A stretch of 26,504 nt of DNA, taken from NCBI GenBank assembly GCA_011773795.1, contig WVWW01000232.1:39686-66189 (forward strand), written 5' to 3'. Under the pieces are notes generated by a model that worked only from the letters and a program-made list of their open reading frames with translations, was not told the DNA's origin and did no database searches. This DNA comes from Acidobacteriota bacterium. Lineage in GTDB: Bacteria > Acidobacteriota > Polarisedimenticolia > Polarisedimenticolales > Polarisedimenticolaceae. Both the position numbers and the translations under genes were made by a program. Positions 1-7,103 of this stretch are shown one piece after another (the first letter of the stretch is position 1; each line of letters begins with the position of its first letter).

Positions 1-30
1 GGTGTTTTGGTTTGTTCTTAATCTTATCAC

Positions 31-60
31 GCGCAGTGGCGGCCACGTGACCGCCCGCGC
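31..60 (-). terminator. GC-rich hairpin after fadJ, possible terminator
   Basis: Eight bases after the fadJ stop on the minus strand there is a strong GC hairpin. GGCGG at 38-42 pairs with CCGCC at 51-55, and outer GCGC at 31-34 pairs with GCGC at 57-60 across a small bulge. The centre is the palindrome CACGTG. No T-run follows on the minus strand, so it is not a canonical intrinsic terminator. It could be a weak terminator, an mRNA 3'-end stabiliser, or a protein-binding palindrome. Bases 1-30 are AT-rich and hold no gene I can see. Confidence 0.3.
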
Positions 61-68
61 GGTCGACG

Positions 69-2261
69 CTAGCCGCCGAACAGCGGTCCGGGTGCGTTTT
101 CCTGGCGCCACTGTCCGTAGAAGTGACGCTGCTGCCGGACCATCTCGCCGAACAGCGCGGCGGGTCGGAACCGCCCCCCGTGAGCGTCCGCCAGACGCGA
201 CAGACGGTCGGCGACCACCGGGACGCCGATCTCGTCGGCGTGCCGCAGCAGCCCCCCGCGGAACGGCGGGAAGCCGGTGCCCATGACCATGGCGACGTCG
301 ATGTCGCGCGGTTGGGCCACGACGCCCTCCTCCAGGCACAGCACCGCCTCGTTGATCATCGCCAGCACCATGCGCTCCTGGAGCGTCTCCGCGGGGACCT
401 CGCGGGAGTCGCGCGCGCCGATCAGGGCGTAGATCTCGTTGTCGGTCCCACGGCGCTTGCCGTTGCGATACTGGTAGAAGCCCTTGCCGTTCTTGCGTCC
501 GAGGCGGCCCGACCCGATCACGGTCTCGAGCACGTCGACCGTTGCACCGGCGCGCTCCCCGAACGCGGCCCGGAGGACTCCCGCGACGTGCCCGGCGGTG
601 TCCAATCCGACCTGATCGAGCAGGGCGAACGGCCCCATCGGCATGCCGAACTTCTCCATAGCCGAGTCGAGGGCCTCCATCCGTACGCCCTCGACGAGCA
701 TCTGGAGCGCCTCGTTGAGGTAGAACGTGAGGATCCGGTTGACCAGAAAACCCGGACCGTCCTTGACGATCACGGGCGTCTTGCCCAGCTTGATCGCGAA
801 CGCGTGCGCGGTCGCCACCGCCTCGGGCGAGCTTCGCTCGCCGGCGATGATCTCCACCAGCGGCATGCGATCGACGGGGTTGAAGAAGTGCAACCCGACG
901 ACGCGTTCGGGGTGCCGGCTGCCCGCCGCGATGTCGGTGATCGGCAACGACGACGTGTTGGTCGCGAACACGGTGCGGTCGCCGACGCGCTGCTCGGTGT
1001 CGGCCAGCACGCGGCGCTTGATCTCGATATCCTCGACCACCGCCTCGATCACGATGTCGACGCGGGCCAGACCGCTGCCGTCGAGCGTCGGTGCGATAAA
1101 TGCCATTCTCTGGGCGAGCTCGCGCTTGTCGATGCGGCGGCGCTCGAGCTTGCGGCGCCACACGCCGTTGGCCGTTGCCAGCGCGGTCAGGATCGCGTCG
1201 TAGTTGAGGTCCTTGAGCCGTACCGGGATCTCGCGGTCGGCGACCAGCTGCGCGATGCCCCCGCCCATGATCCCGGCCCCGAGAACGGCCGCGCGGTGGA
1301 TCTTGCGCGGCGTGGCCCGGATCTCGCCGGTGTCGCTCTTGAGCGCGGTTTGACTCTTGAACAGCCAAATCAGGTTCTTCGAAGTGCGAGTCGGGACCAG
1401 CTCGCCGAGCAATCGAGCCTCGAAGTCGAGGCCTTGCTGCAGATCCTGGGTGCAGGCGGCGTCGATGGCCTCGATCGCCCGGAACGGAGCCGGGTAGTCG
1501 TCCGGACTCGCCTTGGCCGAGGTCTTCTTGCGCGCCTGCTCGAGCACCTTGCGGCGTAGCGGTCCGACCGACCGGACCAGCCGCGGGAAGACTTTCTGTT
1601 TGCGCCGGATACGCGAAAGAACGGCGGACTGGCCGTCGGCGATCGCCTGCCGGAGCAGGGCCAGCGCCTGGCTCCCGAGGTAGGCCTCGGGAACCACCTG
1701 GTCGACCAGCCCGATGCGCCGCGCTCGGCGCCCGTCGATCGTACGGCCGGTCAGGATCAGGTCGAGAGCGGGGATCAGGCCGACGAGCCGCGGCAGCCGC
1801 TGCGTCCCTCCGAAGCCGGGGATGATCCCGAGCTTGACCTCGGGCAAGCCGATGCGCAGGTCGGCCCGGTCCGCCGCGATGCGGAACGTGCAGGCCAGCG
1901 CCAGTTCGGTGCCCCCGCCGAGGCAAGTCCCGTTGATCGCACACATGCTGGGCCGCTCCAGATCGGCGATCTTCTGGAACACCGCCTGGCCGAACCGCGC
2001 CGCTTCGGCCCCGCGGTAGGCGTCGGTCACGGCGGCGATCTGCTCCACGTCCATGCCGGCGATGAACATCCCCGGCTTGGCGCTGCCGAACAGCACCGCT
2101 CGGACGTCGTCTCGATTGCGCGTTTCCTCGAGCAGCCGGTCGAGTGCACGCAGCGTCTGCTCGGAGAGCAGGTTGACCTTCTGCCCGGCCGTGTCGAACG
2201 TGACGTGCAGGACACCCTCGCCATCGACCCGGTGGTTGAAGTTGATGGTTGCCTCGGTCAT
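69..2261 (-). CDS. fadJ: FadJ-type enoyl-CoA hydratase / 3-hydroxyacyl-CoA dehydrogenase
   Basis: This is the alpha-type multifunctional enzyme of fatty-acid beta-oxidation (730 aa; E. coli FadJ is 714). It hydrates trans-2-enoyl-CoA and oxidises the resulting 3-hydroxyacyl-CoA with NAD+ in the cytoplasm. The N-terminal crotonase domain (about 1-190) has the oxyanion-hole segment FIAGMD (66-71) and two catalytic glutamates, E119 in CLGGGTELALAC and E141 in GLPEVKLG. The dehydrogenase part starts with the dinucleotide motif VLGAGIMGGGIA (326-337). It continues through TNTSSLP to GLHFFNP with catalytic H458, then a C-terminal helical domain. The frame stays open far upstream, but the ATG at 2261 is chosen because homology begins there and it overlaps the thiolase stop as ATGA. 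It is the last gene of the regulator-thiolase-fadJ operon and probably works with that thiolase as a complex. FadB is the alternative name; the long thiolase partner favours the FadI/FadJ type. Confidence 0.93.
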   Translation of the reverse strand: MTEATINFNHRVDGEGVLHVTFDTAGQKVNLLSEQTLRALDRLLEETRNRDDVRAVLFGSAKPGMFIAGMDVEQIAAVTDAYRGAEAARFGQAVFQKIADLERPSMCAINGTCLGGGTELALACTFRIAADRADLRIGLPEVKLGIIPGFGGTQRLPRLVGLIPALDLILTGRTIDGRRARRIGLVDQVVPEAYLGSQALALLRQAIADGQSAVLSRIRRKQKVFPRLVRSVGPLRRKVLEQARKKTSAKASPDDYPAPFRAIEAIDAACTQDLQQGLDFEARLLGELVPTRTSKNLIWLFKSQTALKSDTGEIRATPRKIHRAAVLGAGIMGGGIAQLVADREIPVRLKDLNYDAILTALATANGVWRRKLERRRIDKRELAQRMAFIAPTLDGSGLARVDIVIEAVVEDIEIKRRVLADTEQRVGDRTVFATNTSSLPITDIAAGSRHPERVVGLHFFNPVDRMPLVEIIAGERSSPEAVATAHAFAIKLGKTPVIVKDGPGFLVNRILTFYLNEALQMLVEGVRMEALDSAMEKFGMPMGPFALLDQVGLDTAGHVAGVLRAAFGERAGATVDVLETVIGSGRLGRKNGKGFYQYRNGKRRGTDNEIYALIGARDSREVPAETLQERMVLAMINEAVLCLEEGVVAQPRDIDVAMVMGTGFPPFRGGLLRHADEIGVPVVADRLSRLADAHGGRFRPAALFGEMVRQQRHFYGQWRQENAPGPLFGG

Positions 2262-3553
2262 GACCGCTCCAACACGAGGGCGCCGCCCTGACCGCCGCCG
2301 ACACACAACGTGGCCAGGCCCAGGGAAGCGTCGCGGCGGGCCATCTCCTCGAGCAGCGTGAGCACGAGCCGCCCGCCGGTCGCGCCGACGGGATGCCCCA
2401 TCGCGATGGCCCCGCCGTTGACGTTGAGCTTGTCGGGATCGGGCGCACCGATCGGAGCGCTGCCCAGGTGTTTCTCGAAGAAGTCCCGGGACTCGAATGC
2501 CCGCAGGCAGGCGAGTACCTGGGCGGCGAACGCCTCGTTGATCTCGACCAGATCGATCCGCTCGAGCGGCAGGTTGCCTGCGCGCCGCAACGCGATCGGC
2601 GTCGCCAGCACGGGACCGAGGCCCATACGTGCGGGATCGCACCCTGCGAACCCCCATGCGAGCAACCGACCGATCGGCTGCAGCCCGAGCTCGCGGGCGC
2701 GCCGCGCCGAGGCCAGCACCAGGGCTGCCGCCCCGTCGGTGATCTGCGACGAGTTGCCAGGCGTGACCGTGCCGTGCTTGCGGTCGAACACCGGGCGCAG
2801 CTTGGCCAGCGCCTCCATGGTCTGGTTCTCGCGCACGCCGTTGTCCCGCTGAGCGGCCGTGGTGTACTTCGGCGGCAGCGGGACCGGCACGACCTCGTGA
2901 TCCATGCGTCCCGCCTTCCACGCCGCCGCGGTGCGTTGGTGACTGGCGAGCGCGAAACGATCCTGCTCCTCGCGCGTGATCCCGAACTCGCGCGCCAGCA
3001 CCTCGGCGGTCTGGCCCATGTTCAGTCCCGACACCGGATCGGTCAGCCCCAGCATCAAACCGACCAGCGGGCTGAAGTGGCGCGGCCGGAACTGCGCTGC
3101 GGCGCCGAGCTTGGCCAACGGCCCCTTGGCACGCGCCATGCGGGTGAAGACCGCCTGCGACTCGGGCCGAAACAGGAGCGGGATCTGGGACATCGACTCC
3201 GTCGCGCCGGCGACCATCAAGTCGGCATCTCCCGAGCGGATTCGGTACGCCGCCTCGACGACGGCCTCGAGACCCGACGCACAGTTACGGTTGACCGTGA
3301 ACGCCGGAACGTGCCTGGGCACCTTGGCGCTGAGCGCGATCACGCGGGCGATGTTGGCCGCGTCGGCCGGGCCGGCGATGTTGCCGACGACGACCTCGTC
3401 GATCCAGTCGGGGTCGATCTCGGCGCGCTCGATCGCCTCGCGCATGGCGACGCGACCCAGGTCGACGGCGGAAACCCCGGCCAGCTCGGTCCCGGACTTG
3501 ACGAACGGGGTGCGGGCGCCGGAGAGGATGACGACGTCGCGCTCGCCGTTCAT
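2258..3553 (-). CDS. fadI: acetyl-CoA acyltransferase (3-ketoacyl-CoA thiolase, FadI type)
   Basis: This thiolase performs the last step of beta-oxidation, thiolytic cleavage of 3-ketoacyl-CoA to acetyl-CoA and a shortened acyl-CoA. At 431 aa it is closer to FadI (436 in E. coli) than to FadA (387). The acyl-accepting cysteine is C91 in VNRNCASGLEAV. The C-terminal catalytic pair is H387 in AMGHPVGATGG and the cysteine in LCVGGGQGGA (about C417). The start at 3553 overlaps the upstream regulator stop as ATGA, and its own stop overlaps the fadJ start in the same way, so translation of all three is probably coupled. All expected catalytic residues are present. Confidence 0.93.
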   Translation of the reverse strand: MNGERDVVILSGARTPFVKSGTELAGVSAVDLGRVAMREAIERAEIDPDWIDEVVVGNIAGPADAANIARVIALSAKVPRHVPAFTVNRNCASGLEAVVEAAYRIRSGDADLMVAGATESMSQIPLLFRPESQAVFTRMARAKGPLAKLGAAAQFRPRHFSPLVGLMLGLTDPVSGLNMGQTAEVLAREFGITREEQDRFALASHQRTAAAWKAGRMDHEVVPVPLPPKYTTAAQRDNGVRENQTMEALAKLRPVFDRKHGTVTPGNSSQITDGAAALVLASARRARELGLQPIGRLLAWGFAGCDPARMGLGPVLATPIALRRAGNLPLERIDLVEINEAFAAQVLACLRAFESRDFFEKHLGSAPIGAPDPDKLNVNGGAIAMGHPVGATGGRLVLTLLEEMARRDASLGLATLCVGGGQGGALVLERS

Positions 3554-4947
3554 GGCCTTCCGTCCTTTTCACGGTCGATGGCGTAGGCCTCGAGCTTCTT
3601 GTACAGGTTGGAGCGCGGCGTCTCGATCGCCTTGGCCGTGGCCGCGATGTTCCAGTCGTTGGCCCGCAGCTTGGTCACCAGGTAGGCCCGCTCCGCCGTG
3701 TCCTTGAACTGCTGGAGTGAGGCGCCTTCGTGCTGGATGCCGAGCATCCCGTCGGGCACCGCACCGCGCTCCTGGGCCAGCGCCATGCCCATCTCCGGCG
3801 GGAGGTCGGCGACGTCGACCGACTCACCCGGCGTCATGATCAACACTCGCTCGACTGCGTTCCGCAGCTCGCGTACGTTGCCGCGCCAGGGCAGTTTTCG
3901 CAGGGCGTCCAACGCACCCTTGGAGAACGTCTTGACCGCGAAGTTGTTCTCGCTGCAAAACGTCTCGGTGAAGTACTCGACCAACGCATCGATGTCGTCG
4001 GGGCGCTCGCGCAGGGCGGGGAGGTGCAGCGGGACCACGTTCAGCCGGAAGTAGAGATCCTCGCGGAAGCGCCCCTCCTCGATCTCCTCGGGCAGGCTCT
4101 TGTTGGTGGCCGCCACCACCCGCACGTCGACGTGGACGGTCTTGGCCGCCCCGACCGGCTCGACGTCGCCGTCCTGCAATGCACGCAGGACCTTGGCCTG
4201 GGTCTTCAGGCTCATGTCGCCGATCTCGTCGAGGAAGATCGTCCCGCCGTCGGCCTGGACGAACTTGCCGATCTGGTCCTTCGTCGCCCCGGTGAACGAG
4301 CCCTTGACGTGACCGAACAGCTCGGACTCGATCAGCTCCTCCGGGATCGCGGCGCAGTTGACCTTGACGAACGGTTTCGCCGCGCGCGGGCTGTTGCGGT
4401 GGATCGCCCGGGCGACCAGCTCCTTGCCCGTGCCTGATTCCCCGGTGATCAAGACCGAGGCATGTGTCGGGGCGACGCGGGCCACCAGCTGGTGGACCTC
4501 ATCCAGGGCCTTCGAGCCCCCGACCATCTTGTAGCGCTCTTCGAAATCGAGCCGGTACTCGCGGATTTCTTCCTGCAGCCGTTTGCGCTCGAGCGCGTTG
4601 CGCAGCACGAGCAGGACCCGGTCGCGCTCGAGCGGCTTCTCCATGAAATCGAACGCGCCCAGCCGCGTCGCCTCGACCGCCGTCGCGATGGTGCCGTGAC
4701 CGGAGATCATCACGACCGGGAGTTCGGGGTGGCTCTCGCGCAGGTTGGCCAGCACCTCGAGGCCGTCCATTCCCTGCATTTTGATATCGAGCAACACCGC
4801 GTCCGGCGCGCGCTCGGCGGCGAGTTGCAGGCCGGCGGCCCCGTCGGCCGCCTCGACCGATTCCATGTCCTCGTACTCGAGGATCATCTTGAGAGATGAA
4901 CGGATGTCGGCTTCGTCGTCGACGATCAGGATTCGGGGGCGGCTCAC
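3550..4947 (-). CDS. NtrC-family sigma-54-dependent response regulator
   Basis: This is a bacterial enhancer-binding protein of about 465 aa. An N-terminal receiver has the acidic pair at D10-D11, phospho-acceptor D54 (VLLDIKMQGMDG) and a conserved lysine in FMEKPL. A central AAA+ domain carries Walker A GESGTGKE (about 169-176), the sigma-54 contact loop GSFTGA (about 216-221) and Walker B IFLDE. A Fis-type helix-turn-helix lies near the C-terminus (about 432-455). The loop has Ser where GAFTGA is typical, a known variant. The frame is open to 5055, but the receiver begins at the GTG at 4947 (SRPRILIVDD). An upstream start would have to be read through the terminator at 4961-4993. It heads an operon with fadI and fadJ by ATGA overlap, which suggests it controls lipid use or is simply co-expressed. 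No kinase adjoins it directly. Confidence 0.9.
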   Translation of the reverse strand: MSRPRILIVDDEADIRSSLKMILEYEDMESVEAADGAAGLQLAAERAPDAVLLDIKMQGMDGLEVLANLRESHPELPVVMISGHGTIATAVEATRLGAFDFMEKPLERDRVLLVLRNALERKRLQEEIREYRLDFEERYKMVGGSKALDEVHQLVARVAPTHASVLITGESGTGKELVARAIHRNSPRAAKPFVKVNCAAIPEELIESELFGHVKGSFTGATKDQIGKFVQADGGTIFLDEIGDMSLKTQAKVLRALQDGDVEPVGAAKTVHVDVRVVAATNKSLPEEIEEGRFREDLYFRLNVVPLHLPALRERPDDIDALVEYFTETFCSENNFAVKTFSKGALDALRKLPWRGNVRELRNAVERVLIMTPGESVDVADLPPEMGMALAQERGAVPDGMLGIQHEGASLQQFKDTAERAYLVTKLRANDWNIAATAKAIETPRSNLYKKLEAYAIDREKDGRP

Positions 4948-4960
4948 GGCAACAGGATAC

Positions 4961-4993
4961 AAAAAAAGAGGGCACCCATGCGCGGGTGCCCTC
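4961..4993 (-). terminator. intrinsic terminator after htrA
   Basis: A perfect 10-bp stem, GAGGGCACCC (4968-4977) with GGGTGCCCTC (4984-4993), closes a 6-nt loop. On the minus strand it is followed by seven T residues (4967-4961). It lies 24 bases after the htrA stop codon. It is the clearest intrinsic terminator in the window. It ends only 13 bases before the GTG of the next gene on the same strand. Confidence 0.92.
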
Positions 4994-5017
4994 GGTTTCG
5001 TGACGACTTTTTGATGC

Positions 5018-6544
5018 CTACGGCGCGCGCAGGAAGAACGTCTGCTGGCCACCATTGGGGACGGGTACCACGACGTCGATCTTGACCGGTTGGCCGGGGC
5101 GCAGCCGCCGGATCGCCGCGTCCCACGCTTCGACGGAGTCGATTTCTTCTCCGTTGACGTGGGTCACGATGCGCAGCGGCAAGACGCCCTTCTCGGCAGC
5201 CTGGCTGTCGAACTCGACATCGGTGATCAGCACGCCGCGTAGCGAGGAGCTCAGCTCGAATTGCTCGCGGACGCGCCGGTCGAGCGCCTGCACGGTGATC
5301 CCGAGACCTTCCGACTCCTGCGGCTCGTCCTCGGGGGTGTCCACGCCCACCGCCGGCTGGGGCTCGTTCTGCAGCGGGCGTTCACCCAGCGTGGCACTCT
5401 TGGTCAACCCTTTTCCGTCGCGGAAGATCTCGAGCTCGACACGCTCGCCGGGCATGTAGGAAGAAATCTTGGTTATCAGCTGGTCGTTGCCCTCGATCAA
5501 CTCCCCATTGACCTCACGGATGACGTCGAACGGGCGAAGTCCGGCGCGCTCGGCGGGGCTGCCCGGGGTCACCGCGTCGATGATGACCCCGTTGCGGTCG
5601 GGCAGCCCGAGGTACTCCTGGGCGTCACGGTCGATTCCTGTGGTGTTCATGTTGATCCCGATGTAGCCGCGCTTGACCTCACCGAAATCGCGTAGCTGAT
5701 CGATCACCCTGCGGGCCTGGTTGATGGGCAGCGCGAAGCCGATCCCCTCTGCGAGGTTCTGCCGCGCGATCGCGGTGTTGATCCCCACGACGTTGCCGTC
5801 GATATCCAGCAAAGGTCCGCCGGAGTTACCGAAGTTGATCGCAGCGTCGGTTTGCAGGAACGTCACGAGGCCGCGCCGGTCGAGGGTCGGAAGCGGCACG
5901 CGACGGTTCTTCGCCGACAGCACGCCGACCGTGACGGTCTGCTCGAAGTCGAGCGGGTTGCCGATGGCGATGACCCACTCGCCGACGCGCAGCGACTCGG
6001 AATCACCCAGCGGAAGCGGAGTAAGCCCGTTGACCGCGATCTTGAGCAACGCCAGGTCGATCGACGGATCGGTGCCCACGACCTCTGCGGTTTCTTCCCC
6101 CCCGTCACGGAATCCGACCTTCACGCGGTCGGCGTTCTGAACGACGTGGTAGTTCGTCAGGATGTACCCGTCGGTGCTGATCACGAACCCGGTCCCCTCG
6201 CCGATGCGCGGTCGCTGCGGCGTCTGCGGTTCGTCTTGCGGATCACCGAAGAAGAAGCGGAATAGGTCCTGCGGGTCGGAGGATCCGCCCTCCTCGTCTT
6301 CGTCGCGATCGTCCCGCGAGGTCACGCTGACGATCGAGTCCATCGACTGATCGACGACGTCGGCGAAATCCCTGACACCGGAATTCGCCGTGATCGCCGG
6401 AGCCATGTTGGCCGTCGGCTGGATCGCGCCGGGCGCGGCTACCGCGACTTCGGGTGAGTTGAGGAAGCCGCCGATCACGATGCCGAAGACCACGCTTACG
6501 GCACTGACGGCAAGAAGTGAAAACCTGACAGAACGAGTTTGCAT
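5018..6544 (-). CDS. htrA: Do/HtrA-family periplasmic serine protease (DegP/DegQ-like)
   Basis: This ATP-independent protease/chaperone acts on misfolded envelope proteins (508 aa). An N-terminal signal sequence or anchor spans about residues 8-27, with a possible cleavage after AVA at 34-36. The trypsin-like domain has the full triad: H133 in LTNYHVV, D163 in SIDLALLK and S241 in NFGNSGGPL. Two PDZ domains follow (about 290-375 and 415-505), the typical Do layout. An acidic, Ser/Pro-rich linker (about 78-112) replaces part of the LA-loop region and contains RFFFG. The frame is open to 6628, but the ATG at 6544 directly precedes the signal sequence and has a purine-rich stretch (AGAGGGGAA) upstream. 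It follows the lone receiver gene by 46 bases and ends at a strong terminator, so it is probably the last gene of that block. Assignment to DegP rather than DegQ is not possible from sequence alone. Confidence 0.93.
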   Translation of the reverse strand: MQTRSVRFSLLAVSAVSVVFGIVIGGFLNSPEVAVAAPGAIQPTANMAPAITANSGVRDFADVVDQSMDSIVSVTSRDDRDEDEEGGSSDPQDLFRFFFGDPQDEPQTPQRPRIGEGTGFVISTDGYILTNYHVVQNADRVKVGFRDGGEETAEVVGTDPSIDLALLKIAVNGLTPLPLGDSESLRVGEWVIAIGNPLDFEQTVTVGVLSAKNRRVPLPTLDRRGLVTFLQTDAAINFGNSGGPLLDIDGNVVGINTAIARQNLAEGIGFALPINQARRVIDQLRDFGEVKRGYIGINMNTTGIDRDAQEYLGLPDRNGVIIDAVTPGSPAERAGLRPFDVIREVNGELIEGNDQLITKISSYMPGERVELEIFRDGKGLTKSATLGERPLQNEPQPAVGVDTPEDEPQESEGLGITVQALDRRVREQFELSSSLRGVLITDVEFDSQAAEKGVLPLRIVTHVNGEEIDSVEAWDAAIRRLRPGQPVKIDVVVPVPNGGQQTFFLRAP

Positions 6545-6590
6545 GTCGACTACCCCGTTCCCCTCTGAAATTGAAATCGAATGAACTCTG

Positions 6591-6989
6591 CTACGCCGGA
6601 CGACCGTTCGCCGCCGGCACCAGATCAAAAAGATGACCGCGCAACGACCGAACGTCGACGGGTTTCTCGAGCGTCATGGCCACCCCCAGCATACGCGCTT
6701 GATTGACGAGATCCTCGTTCAGGTAAGCGGAAACGAGGATCGCCGGGGCGTTGCACTCACGCCGGCGCAACTCCGCCAGCAGCGAGAGCCCATCGAGTCC
6801 GGGCATGCGGTAGTCCAGCAGCAGCAGGTCGACGCCGTTCGCGTGGCCGTTTTCCAGGACCTTGCGTGGGTCCGCCTCGGTCACCGCGTCGAACCCGGCG
6901 CGACGCAGCATCCGCCGGTAGGTCGACAACACGGCGGGGTCGTCGTCGACGACCAGCACCCGATAGCCGTTGCTCTTGACTGGAGCCAT
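6591..6989 (-). CDS. single-domain response regulator (receiver only)
   Basis: This 132-aa protein is one CheY-like receiver domain with no output domain. It has the acidic cluster VVDDDP (D15-D17), phospho-acceptor D59 in LLLDYRMPGLDG, the hydroxyl residue S87 in LVSAY and conserved K109 in LEKPVD. It therefore has everything needed for phosphotransfer. It probably works by protein contact or as a phosphate sink or relay for the nearby kinase. It lies between a sigma-54 activator gene and htrA, on the same strand. A 9-base AT-rich element upstream is shared with the kinase gene. Its partner cannot be told from the sequence. Confidence 0.87.
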   Translation of the reverse strand: MAPVKSNGYRVLVVDDDPAVLSTYRRMLRRAGFDAVTEADPRKVLENGHANGVDLLLLDYRMPGLDGLSLLAELRRRECNAPAILVSAYLNEDLVNQARMLGVAMTLEKPVDVRSLRGHLFDLVPAANGRPA

Positions 6990-7018
6990 ACCCGAGACCT
7001 ACGCAAACCGCGTGCCGT

Positions 7019-7027
7019 TATTTTAGC
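7019..7027 (-). promoter_or_regulatory. GCTAAAATA element upstream of receiver gene (possible -10)
   Basis: The minus strand reads GCTAAAATA here, including TAAAAT (5 of 6 to the TATAAT consensus), 29 bases before the ATG at 6989. The same 9-mer stands exactly 29 bases before the kinase start (11932-11940). A leader of about 20 bases would result. No good -35 hexamer is visible at 16-18 bp upstream, so an activator-dependent or other-sigma promoter is possible. Confidence 0.4.
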
Positions 7028-7057
7028 GGCCTTCACGGCCCGCGTGCCCTGCCGCGA

Positions 7058-7092
7058 TGCCAAGTTGGCAGGCGACCCCGGCCGATTCGGCC
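7058..7092. repeat. two adjacent perfect palindromes in the 114-bp gap
   Basis: TGCCAA-G-TTGGCA (7058-7070) and GGCCGA-T-TCGGCC (7080-7092) are two 13-base perfect inverted repeats, 9 bases apart. They lie between the sigma-54 activator stop (7104) and the receiver start (6989). No T-run follows on the minus strand, so they do not look like an intrinsic terminator. They may be operator half-site pairs upstream of the receiver gene, or RNA hairpins. Confidence 0.4.
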
Positions 7093-7103
7093 TACCGGAA
7101 AGG

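Noticed and set aside
123..1559. Long plus-strand open frame (478 codons) opposite fadJ
   Set aside because: It is antisense to a well-conserved enzyme, its translation is low-complexity Arg/Asp/His-rich, and it has no domain. It is a high-GC shadow.
2262..2921. Upstream extension of fadJ in the same frame
   Set aside because: The extra 220 residues are Arg-rich, overlap the thiolase gene in another frame and precede the true start of homology at 2261.
4948..5055. Longer N-terminus for the first sigma-54 activator
   Set aside because: It would have to translate the terminator hairpin, and the 36 extra residues do not resemble any receiver N-terminus.
6545..6600. Sigma-54 -24/-12 promoter before htrA
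   Set aside because: I looked for TGGC-N7-9-TGC spacing and found no convincing match, so the suggested sigma-54 control of htrA has no local support.
7058..7092. The palindromes as an intrinsic terminator of the second activator gene
   Set aside because: There is no T-run after either hairpin on the minus strand.
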